NCBI GenBank assembly: GCA_949318235.1
Contig: OX439128.1
Coordinates: 51,045,707 to 51,109,706, forward strand
Direction: 5' to 3'
Length of the DNA stretch: 64,000 nt
From: Ecdyonurus torrentis
Lineage: Eukaryota > Arthropoda > Insecta > Ephemeroptera > Heptageniidae
Part shown: positions 11,244 to 22,900 of the stretch, one piece after another
Layout: each line of letters begins with the position of its first letter
Position numbering within the stretch: the stretch's first letter is position 1
The notes under the pieces: model-generated
Seen by the model: the letters and a program-made list of their open reading frames with translations, nothing else
What the model was told of the DNA's origin: nothing
The model's database searches: none
Position numbers and translations under genes: made by a program

Positions 11244-13053
11244 TTAATATCTCATAAATATATTTTGTGCATTTTTATAATATTAAAAGATATAATATTA
11301 AATTTAATAATTTAAATTTTGAATTTGGGGCATGATTGAATTTATGAAGTAAATTTTACAGAAATTTAGAAATATGTTTTCATTTGTTTTGTCATGTAAG
11401 AAGAAAATAAGTACAAAAGAGAGATCAGAAATCAATATTTAAGAGATCACGATTATTTTATATATAAAAGAAATTGAATGATGATATAACGCACAGTGAT
11501 TATATTTCTCATTATTAGCTATGCTAATTATAAGGACTTATTTGTATTAATTAATACTGTTGTTGTATATATTGTTGTATAGGTATATAATTAAAACACT
11601 AATTGGTGAAACAAAAGAAGGAAATGTTACACGATTGTCTCTAATTGAATTATCACCTTAATTATTTTGGTGTCTTATTTTACTCTAACTTGTAAGAGGC
11701 CATGGTATAGAATACAGTTTATTTATTGCATTTTCTGAAATAGTTTGTTAGAAAGTTGTGTTTGCTGAATCATTAAGTCATTATGGTATGAACAAACGTG
11801 TGTCCAGTTTTAAAACTGCATTCAAATACTGTAAAATTAGTTTCGAAGCACTAAAAAAAAATAATAAAGTTTTATATATTTATGAAAAATAAATATATTT
11901 CATAAAATGCAATAAAAACTTATGCTATTTTTATATAACATTTTTAACTAGATCAAGCACTTTAATGCTATAGCTATTTAGATCTTAAAGTATATAAATA
12001 AAAAATAATGAATATAAAATAAATATTAAAATTAATGCAGGACTTTTAGAACCAAAAGTATAAATTATAAAATAAGAAATTAAGTGGCAAAATATCCTTT
12101 GTTCTAACTCTTAAGTAGAAGACTTGCAAAGGTGTATTTAGTGAGAAAATAAACAAGCTCAGAACCCAACAATATACTTATGTGCAGCCAGATGACTTTG
12201 TGTTCCTGCCTTGATTTACCATGCTTTCTTATGGGGGGGTAGATCTCAAGTTACAATTTTTTCTCTATGTACTAGAATTGTAACTTCCTGAGCTTTTGTT
12301 TTTGTAAATTTCAAGTCAATGGATGCAAAAATAATTGGTTATCAAGAATTGATTTTGAATTCAGGAAAACAAAAACGTTTCCATAAGCTATAAGGTAGTG
12401 AATTTTTCAACATTTTGGGGAAAAATAAATCTAACTCTAGTTATAGCAACTTCATTACCCCATAAGAGATTTGAATTTTAAGGATTAAGTCATCTGCTGA
12501 AAAGTTTCATTAGTATTGTTGAGCTCGGATTTTATTTCTTGCTAAACCCAGGTCTTCTTTACATTTTTATTATTATTTTTATTTATTTATTTTTTTTTTT
12601 GCATCACATGGTACAATACAGTTTAAACAAGATAAATACAGCTACTCTGCACAAAGTTAGTTATCACAGAAGCAAAGAGGTTTTATGGTTCAATTGACCA
12701 AGAATATAATTTACCTACAATATTATATATATCTAATATGTAGAACATTTATATATTATCAAGTACTTATTTTACTATAAAATATAATAAAACCAATGCA
12801 GTTTAATTAATTAATCATAAAGGAAAGATTAAGCATTATATACTATAGAAAAATATATTACACTTTTTTTTTTTTTTTTTTTTTTTTAATTTATAGGAGA
12901 CTGAAAATAATTCAAAGTAAAGCTACACCTCTAGTCCTCTAAACGAACCACTTGCCAACTTCTGGTTACCTGTTAAACTTGGTTTAGGCCCTACCTTTTA
13001 TAATATTAAATGAGTGAGCATCTATTACAGCCAATGCTATAGAAATGTTAAGT

Positions 13054-13200
13054 GTTCCAGGTGTACAGAGGACCTCGATAATGATAATATATTTTACCAT
13101 TCAAAAAATCGCGCTTTATTTGCAATGTTAATCTTATGAGAAAAAGACAGTCATGCTGGATTTTAACGGTAAAATATATTATCACGGTCCTGTGTACAAG
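13054..13200. repeat. Imperfect inverted repeat (small fold-back remnant)
   Basis: 'tgtacagaggacctcgataatgataatatattttacc' at about 13060-13097 is complementary, with gaps, to 'ggtaaaatatattatcacggtcctgtgtaca' at about 13168-13198. A related single arm ('gcgtaaaatatcttattatcacaatcctgtgtaca') lies near 59121-59155, so this is probably a dispersed element. Confidence 0.5.
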
Positions 13201-13421
13201 GGAATATCGATGCTTCGACGGAAAAAGGGAGTATCTACAGTTTCCAGGATTCACAGGCAGTGAAGTATCTACATTTAATGCTATGGAGCATCTGCAATGC
13301 CACATGAATGTCCTCTGAGCTGCGAATAAAGTAATGATTTTTGTAAACCCTGTTTTTCGACAAAAAATAAATAAATAAATAAATAATGATGCTCACTTAA
13401 TGCTTTTTAAATGGAATTGCG

Positions 13422-13453
<32 letters not shown>

Positions 13454-14299
13454 AGCTAGGGAACAAGGTTTACAAGCATCATTAGTGTAGATGCTCCACC
13501 AATCTCAAAACCGGTAACTTAGATGCTCACTTTTGGTTCTGAAGCATTGATATGGTGTCACGTGTTTCCCGCTTTGATTAAAAACCCATTTAGGTGTAAG
13601 AGTGGGGTAGACATGTTATCAAGTCTAAACCTTGACTTTATTTATTTTTTATTTTATTTTTGTAAGTTTTTGAATCTATTATTTTATTTCAACCACGCAG
13701 TAGGGTGATTTCTCAAATGTACTGTATTCCACTCAGTTACAATATAAGGTAGAAAGAAGTAGGTTGAATAAAATATATTGCCAAACAGTGTTATAAAAAC
13801 TTAAAAGATAGCCTTATTTAATTTACTTGATTAAAAATAAATTCAGAAGGTACATAATGCATGAATGAGGATTCGTTGTGCCTTAATATTTGAAATTTCA
13901 TTATTCTAACTTTAATAAGCTTATATGTTTCTTGCAAGTTTCTAATCTGACAATATATTTCTGCTTCTGAAACACACAGGAAGCCTAAAGAAGACTTTAA
14001 TGCCTTATGGTAGAACATACACAAGATGCCAGTTGAGACATTAGTGTAAACAAGGTTGATTAACGAGGCACACGGTGCTACTAAAATGTTGTGAATGTGC
14101 TCTCCTGACCTGACTAAATTTCCAATACACCAATAAGTTACCAATAATTGTTTCTAATAAATCATTACTACTTATCGCATAATAATTTCCTACATATATA
14201 ATTATATTTTTGTTTTTATTAATAGTAACACTTTATCTTTCCTATATTGATTGATTATTACATAGAAGTACTCGCTTGTCATTTTTGCGTGCAGCTAGA

Positions 14300-14886
14300 C
14301 TAGAATGGAGCAATGAACAGATTAGCGTCAAGATGTCGTAAATGTGAAGGACTGTGGGTTTGAACTCGAGCTCTAAGAATATTAGGACCAACAAATGCAC
14401 TCAGTTGGTTCAAACATTGGCTTGCAGCGCTTGAAGTTAGTGCATTCTCACTCTCCTGGAATCATACAACAACACATTAATGCATATTCACACATTCATT
14501 CAACTTTTGGCAACAGAATAATAATTGTTCCCATTTAAAACAATGCTATTTAACAATTTGAGGTGCAAAATTACAACGTTTTTTTTTCTTCTTAAATTTA
14601 TAAATTGATGTGTAAAATCAATCAAATTGATCAAAAAGCATGCATTCTTATTGAGCGCACTTAACGAAGCAATTCAAAGCTTCCAGCTCCGTTTTTAGAG
14701 AGCTGTTCACACTCAAAAACGTGGGGTCCTATATCTCTGCCACAGTAACTCATGAAAATTAGGGGGCACTGATATGGCTGGTGAGAATCATTGGAGAAAG
14801 CTAATTGTGAACACAATACAACATTAAAATCTTATTTTTAAAATTTTTTTTTACTAAATATTTGCAAAGAGAACTAGTTTTCATAA

Positions 14887-14971
<85 letters not shown>

Positions 14972-17900
14972 CGGAGTCCACAAAATAGATTATTTTTAAA
15001 ATGGCTGTTTTGCTTCTAATATGCTTTTAATGGACTAACCATGGATAGATAAGCAACTACTGTAACAATAATTTTGAAGGGTGATTTTTATCCACACTGT
15101 TTTATCTCAATGAACTGTTATAGCACTGCAACTTTATTTATTTTTTATCAATTTTATATGATAGTACAATACCTAATAGTAGGTAGTTTTCCAAACATGG
15201 GGGAGAATGCAAAATGAAAATTATTACCAATTTTCTGATGCAATACTGCAGTTCAAATTAATGAAGCAAATTTTTGACACCATAAATGTCAATGAAGTAC
15301 TCCTTGATTACTGCATTAAGAGGGGGAGGGGGGGTAACATTATATATTATTGAATTATTCATTTTTGAAATTTTACTCCCACAAGGTTTAATGCTAATTT
15401 TATTAAATAAAAAAATTCTTTATCTGATGGGCATGGGTCCTGAAATTGTTATCTTGTGTACTTTTTTACCACTAATTTTTATCTAGGACATAAAAAAAGT
15501 AGGGATCAAATTTTAAATTTGATTTTGTTTCCACCTAACATAAGTAAGTAAAATAGTGAAACTTACTAAAGCATAAAATACTGGTTCAAAAAAACACTCG
15601 AGATGTGCTTTAAAGTTTTTCTTGCCGACTCCTCTGGCAATGATGGGCAAGTGCTTGCAGATTGTCTCTAGGAAGTTGAGATGTGCAGTGTAATGTCGTT
15701 TGGTGCAAGCTTCAGCCAGCAGGGGAAGCAGGGGGGTCAGTTGGGCACTCACAGAGGAGACTGTTGATAATTCAGCAACCAGACTAACACACCTGACAAT
15801 CACAAGAATAATCTTAGAGGTGACTAATATAATAACTAATTAATAAGTTCTAGCACATCAGGTGTTTTATCTTGGTACCCCGTATCTAACTTTTTTTTAA
15901 AATTTTTATTATAATGTTTTTTTTTTAATACAACTATGAGCTTCATGAAAAGTAGAGATAAGATTCAAGGTAGCATGACAACAAAAACAAAAAAATCTCA
16001 GTTACAAGGTATGCTATAACGCTATAACAATCCACAACACTTGACATTCTATTTTCTACACATTCTGAATGCATATCGATGGCTCTGCAGAAAACCAAAC
16101 TATCCTTAGTCTCCGCCTCTCCGCGCACCTCAAATTTAGAACATCTGCGCTCTTCGCTTCTCCTGAAATTGAAGCATCTATAATGTTGCGCTGGTAAGAT
16201 AAAAAGAGATGCTTCAATTTCAGCAGAGGTGGAGAGCACAGATGTTCCAAATTTGAGGCATGCGGAGACTATAGATAGTTCAGTTTTACGCGGAGCCATC
16301 ATATAATATAAAATATGAGAAAAAAAAAATCATGGTTTATAATGCTTAAATTAGAGCACATCAATACAAAATTTATACATATTGTTGCTTTAGAATATAA
16401 ACCGTGTATTTACAAAAGCAGCAAAGTCAAAACTATTATCTTTTTGTATAATGTTTTGAACCTTGTTGTGTTTGTAGATAAATGGTTTGTACTCTAGCCC
16501 GATGATATGTATCATGACACTTTATATCCCTTTCGGAGTAAGCCAGCAGTGTTTCACTTTGACCTAGTGATTGACTAGAAGTGGGCCTCAAATAATCTGG
16601 CTGCAATTTCTGAGCTAACTCTGCAATGCATGTGCACACTGCTTTGCCGCTACACAACATCCTATCCTGACAAACCTCTCTTGCTTCATTTGTATTTTTA
16701 TAATTCACTTCATACATTTTCTTTTGAACCTCATACACTTCCATACAATAACAAAAACAACAACGGATAGTTTAAAAATTAAAAGAAAATTAATAAAACG
16801 TAAAAATTCTCTAATTTGGTTAAATAATGGGACATGGGATCCCATTGCTCTATCTACTCTCTTAGATTTTTAACAACACACATACATTCTGAAAGAACTT
16901 CATTGTGTGTTTATTATATTTATTTATCTTACCCATCAGCCAGCTCCCAGGGCTGAGGTGTACGATGAAACCTGTGGTCTGTACTTCCAGCACGTCCTAA
17001 ACGAGGAGGCATTGTATTGCAAAGACTCTGTAAACAAGGTAGCAAAATTAGATAAAAATGACATTTTTCTATTTTAATTTAAAGTTCATTTTTTTATTAT
17101 TTGTTATTGTTTTTATAAATTATCAACGTGTATTTGAAAAGGGTACTATCAAGGGCTATGTGGCATTTTGGTACTACTGCAATCTTCACGGGTGCAGTTT
17201 TGGCACATCTGCATTCTCTGCGCTCCCCTCTTTTGAAACATCTTTATAAGCTTAGCCTGTACAGATGTGTCATTAGTAGGCATGGTGAAGATTACACATG
17301 CGCCAATATTGCACCTGCGGAGATTGCATTGTACTGAAATGCCACGTAGCCCTCAAAATATTTTTTAATCTTTTTATTTTAGCCATTTTTAGTTAAGATA
17401 GAGTTGAAATAAAAGGATAGGAGAAACCAGCAATTTGAAATATTTCTGCAATAAAATTTTTGAGTTTATTGCCAAAAAATTTCCAATGTGTTAGCTATTT
17501 TTATATCTGTGCTAGCAAGATTTTCACCAAACTATGGGACTCTCTTCACTATGGTAAGGCTTTTGCTGATTTCTTCAATCATCTTCTTTCAAATTTATCA
17601 TACCTAACCACCATGGTTTATTTTCCTTTTAAATCTGTGTATTTAACTGACTTACTATGGTTGCTCATAAATGAAAACAAATCACAATTTAGAGAATTAG
17701 TAAAACAGCTTTTTTTCTTCTTTTTTTTTTTTTAGCATCTTGACTTACTATACTTACTTGTCTGATTTCACTTGCAACTGGAGCATCACTGGGCTGACGT
17801 GAGAGTCCTTGCAGCCCCTCTTTGACTTTGGTGAGCAGAGGTGGCAGTGACTTCTCACCCAGCGCTCGTACCACATTGCCTAGCGCTGCAGCAGCACCTG

Positions 17901-19845
17901 CACGCACTGACGGAATAGCATCCTCCAAGTTACGGAAGAACATTGGGTTTAATTCAGGCAACATGGGCTGAGACTCGTTAGGAAAACTGAGGATGAAGTT
18001 GCCACAAGCCAGACAAGCAGCTGAAAATAAGCACAAAAATTAATGATCTATTTTTATACAAAGTTACAAAAGTAAAAGCAATAGAAGATTGCAAAAGTGC
18101 AGCTTGGAAAGAGGACCATGTAAGTGGGTATGTACCTTTTTGACCTCTTAAAGCCTTTGTCAACTTAATTTTTTATTATAGGCCTATAGAATACTAGATT
18201 GATAATTACCATACCTTATTATCTATGAATTAGACACCAACACGTTGATTTTGTATTTATTTTCATTTATTTTTATTTTGAACGTTATATCACTTATCTG
18301 ACGTCACAATGTACAAATGAGGCCGTGATAGGGGTAAAGAACTTGAGGGAGGGGCTTAAATTCATCACATGACCAGAGCGGTGACTGTGATTGGCGGTGG
18401 TACATTGTGACGTCAGATACGTGATATAACAGTCAAAATGAAAATAAATAAAAATAAATACAAAATCAACGTGGGGTTGTCTATATCATGGATAATAAGG
18501 TACGGTAATTATTAATCTAGTATCCTAAATGATAAAAAAGTAACTTGACAAGGGCTTTAATAAAAATCTATAATTATTATTATTAATAAACCCAGTGTCA
18601 CTCCTGTATTATTATGGAATTTACCCTTGAGTAACTAGCAGACAATTTTGGGTTCAATTAGTACAATGTTGCAAGTTTTACATGCTTTCTTATGGGATAT
18701 AAAGCATGCAGTTAAAACTTTGATTAGAATTTTTACTTCAATACTGTATTGAAATTTGTACTGTTACTTTCTGGGACACAAAACATTTGTTTACTTGATT
18801 TTCCAATCATTTCAATGAAAAATTGTTACAATTATTATTTTTTCTAACATTGGTACTTAAATAATTTATAATTTATCAAATATTATATTTTGTGGCAAGT
18901 ACAGCACTGGCCAAAAGTTCCCAAACAGGGCAGCTGCGGCCGCTGCGTTTTCTCATAAAGATAACGTAGTGTGGTTGCGGGTTGCCTATGCAAATTGTTC
19001 AGGAACTTTTGGCCACAGCTGTACCTTAATTATTGCGTATCTTTATCTAACGATTTTTTTCTTCTTTTTTTTTTTTTTTACACTTTCCCCTGCTCCTAAA
19101 CTAACAAGCATGCAACAACAAATCATTAAGTATAAAAACCAACCATCTCTGACTGGCCAGCTGTCATCATTGAAGCAGAGCAACAAGGTTTTGAGTAACT
19201 GTAGAACATGTGGTCTCACACAATCTGGCTGCAATTTCTGAGCTAACTCTGCAATGCACGTGCATGCTGCTTCTCTGCTAGTATAGCTGGCACTTTGTGT
19301 AGACTGAGAGTAGAACTCGATTATGGTTGAGAGATAATGCTGGACCAGTTCCTTGCCAGCACAACCAGCAACTTGTCTCCAAGTCTCCTGGGAGTAAATT
19401 CTAACACCTTCAGCAGCATAGTATCTACAACAAAACAAACAGTAAGTTTCTAGTGTATTTTTATAACAGATCTAGCACTTGTCTACACTAGCACATTTAA
19501 TTCCAAGTCCCAATTTACTATATTAATTAACAAATTAGAGAATCTTTGCGTTTCATTCATTTGGCTCTGATCTTTACCTTCTATTTTCTATTAAAAAATT
19601 TATCATATACATATTATTCAGAATCTAGGGAAAAATAGAAAAAAAAAGCAAAATTTACTATTTTTTCCAAAGTTTATATAATATAATACTGTATCATTAT
19701 CTCTCTTTTTTCACTGCCTTAAGCTGTGTAAAAAAAAAATAATAAATAAATAAAAAAACGTTTTCAATAGGTACAAATAACAAGGAAGTCTCATTATGTC
19801 ATGCAGAACTATTCAAATTACATTAAAAATAGTATAACTACATAC

Positions 19846-19904
<59 letters not shown>

Positions 19905-22900
19905 ATAATACTGTACTAAAAATTATGATCACTTTTTCGGAACACCTGCGGTAATGTACGTAATTAACATTTTTTTTTAACGCTAAAATGACATAACAGA
20001 GATCTGTGTTTGTTTACCTGTTAAGGCACATTCTTGGTAAAAGTAATGGATAGAATGCTTGTCGTGAGTTATTATTTGGTAATGCAAGTAAGAACCGCCT
20101 CACAGCAACTGAAGCAGCCAGTCGTACAGGATTCCACTCATCGGCCAGACCCTTGGCAAAGCACGGCAGTAGAGTTTGACCCAGGTCAAATATTGCCCCT
20201 GTCTCTCTGTCATCACCACGATTTTCTGCATCTGTAGTCAAGATAGTACACAATTACAATTCATCTTGTTCAAGTCTTTGTGTCTTTGATTGAGGAAGGA
20301 AAATTTGTCTTCCATTGCATTCTCACCAAACATTAATAATAATAATAATACCTAATAATAATAATAATTTTTAGCCTACTTTCACTACCACGGCATCCCT
20401 GTCAGTCTAAGCTCATTATTAACTCTCATTTCTTAATTTTTCTCAATCTATCTGTGTTTTTCTATCAAATCTTTTTGCTATTAATAATACCTACATAATT
20501 GACATAACAATCGATCTAGAAAAGTATTTGAAAATCATACTTCTTCCCACAGAAATATAAAAGAAAAGGATATTAAAAACTAGCAAATATCTTATTCACT
20601 GTTATGATTTTTAAATAGAATTCTGTAGTTTTTAGGGGGGAGGTAACAGATTTTCAAGCCTTAAGTATTATTCACATGACGCGTAAATTTGACGCGCGTC
20701 AACGTGCGTCGACACGCGTTGTAGGAACGGGTGGAACGTCGTCGGAACAACACCGTTCCATTATTATTAATCACTACGTTCCAGTGCTCCCTACTTCTTG
20801 TACTATCAAGCTCGACCGCAGCAGGCGATAGAATACGGTACGGTGTGCGGCGCACTACGCCGGGTGCACGCACGATCGCCGCTGACAGAGCGCTGGCTCG
20901 CTCGTGCTACGCCTGTCGTTCTCCGGGTGCGTAGCGTTCGCATACCACACTCATGGTGCCACAACGGGCTCTCGTAGTAACAGCATTCCCAATTGTCGTC
21001 TCATGGTTGACGAGGCGCTGACGAGCTCAGATAGTATAAATCAACTGGGTCATTAATACAAGCTGATTTAATATGATATGATATGTTATTATAATATATG
21101 ACGCAATAAAAAGGCTGTTGTCTAGGGATTTTGTCCCACAGTAGTTTAATACAAATCAATTTGGCTGTTAGTTTATGGATGAGGTTTTAATAATTGTTTT
21201 AATTATACATCGTTGTTTAGTTGGATTTAATTCAAATTGTTTTATTTAGCAAGATTTCACTTTAATTATAATTTGATAATATACGTGGTATAGACCAACG
21301 TTAATTACATTCAAAAATACCACGGGGGCTTCCCATCATTCAATGCAAAATGATTATCTTTTACTTATTTACACTAGGTTTCATTCACGCCACCAATATC
21401 AAGTATACAGATATAATTATATACTTATTTTATCGAAGAATTTATCATAAGAATTTATAATACAAAAGCCAAATTCACTTTACTCAGATTTACCAAATCA
21501 ATTTCCGCGATTACACATAGCACAGTTGTCAACCGGAATCTTCACGAGCCTCTCGTTGTGACGTAACCACGTCTCACCCGGCATAGCCCGGAGTATTCGT
21601 ACCCCGTTAAGAGCGCGTCAAGGGCTGGAATCCTATCCCTACTGGGAGGGATTTCTCAGACACCTTTGTCTATGACGGTTAGTACACTACTGATTTGGCT
21701 TTGCGTGCGAGAGAGCCCGCACAGCCAGATTTTACTTAAAAATGATCTGATTGGTTAATAGAAGTCACGTGACTTTAAATAAAATGATTTTGATTGGTTG
21801 TTAAAAACTAGGAGAAAACCGAGCAAAAGACGAAGGTCGTCTAGCGCCGCACGTGCCAGGAAGCGAGGGGGTTGGGGAAAGGAAAATTGTGCCCGACTTT
21901 GTTGAAACCTGTACTACGCAATAATAACAATGATTCTATCTGTATACTTCGATGTACAATAAAATTAGAGTGAATAAAAGAAACCAATATTTTTATATAC
22001 TAAATGAATTCAAAGCATAATGCATGTTAAATAAAATAATTATATATATGAATGAGAAGCCGTAATAATTAATAATATGTTAATTACAGCAAAATTATAA
22101 CTATAATTTTGTACTATGTTTTTCTAAGATCATACTACAATATTTAAAAGTAACAGACGTGGTACCGTCACAGCGTAACAAAGTTGGAACAATGTAAACA
22201 AATGGCGCCGTTCACATGGTTTTTGAAAATTACATGTGAACGGCTCCATTTGTTTACACTGTTCCAGCTTTGTTACGCGTGTCGACGCACGTTGACGCGC
22301 GTCAAATTTACGCGTCATGTGAATATTGCTTTAAGTCTAGTGGTGTTTTACATTATCAGGGAAATTTCTTACAAGCATAGAAAGGATACCACTTCACTAT
22401 GGTTTCTGCTATCCTTTCCTTTTGAATTGCTTACATGCGTAACCAAAACATAAATTACTTTACTTCCCCTCCCTCCAAGGTTAGTAAGAGATGTCAAAGT
22501 TCCCGCTGCCAGAACTTTTTTTCTTTTTTTGTTATGGGAAATTAAAAAAATATATATATTCAAAATGATCCAATTAGTAAGCTCACCAGCACTGACGCTT
22601 GCTACAGTTGATGCAAGATAAAATGCTGCTTCTCGTACACCTCTGCTTTTATGTTCCAATGCACCAGCAAGAAGTCCCAGTAGTTCTTGGTCAATGTGTG
22701 TAGCAAAGCTTGCTCCGCACCCCTCAGTGATGGCTTGTAATGTACGTAGACTTGCCTCGAGCGACGCACATCCTGGGATCTCCGTACTTAACCTCTGAAA
22801 AGTTGTATTTATTATTACAATGCCAGTCAGATTAAGTATTAATAAATCTGAAAGAGACCCAGTTTTTGGCATACTGGAAACTTATTATGGGTGTTTAACA

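Larger units (their letters stand above)
6052..14299. other. Gene-poor AT-rich intergenic region
   Basis: No protein gene can be supported between the fizzy-like gene and the last exon of the minus-strand HEAT gene. Contents are: a fold-back element (6901-7180), long A/T runs (7490-7516, 8669-8708, 10157-10181, 12864-12887, 13425-13452), a retrotransposon 3' end (7820-8140), two hairpin copies of a dispersed repeat (9655-9905, 10815-11243), an inverted repeat at 13054-13200 and short AT microsatellites. Short open frames here are not conserved in any family I recognise. Confidence 0.6.

Noticed and set aside
16056..16302. Overlapping minus-strand frames that look like Cys/Arg-rich peptides
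   Set aside because: They arise from the two arms of a fold-back element and have no family resemblance.
20661..20934. GC-rich frames on both strands with Arg-rich products
   Set aside because: They lie at the left end of the CpG-rich transposon; the composition explains the long frames, and no transposase motif is seen.
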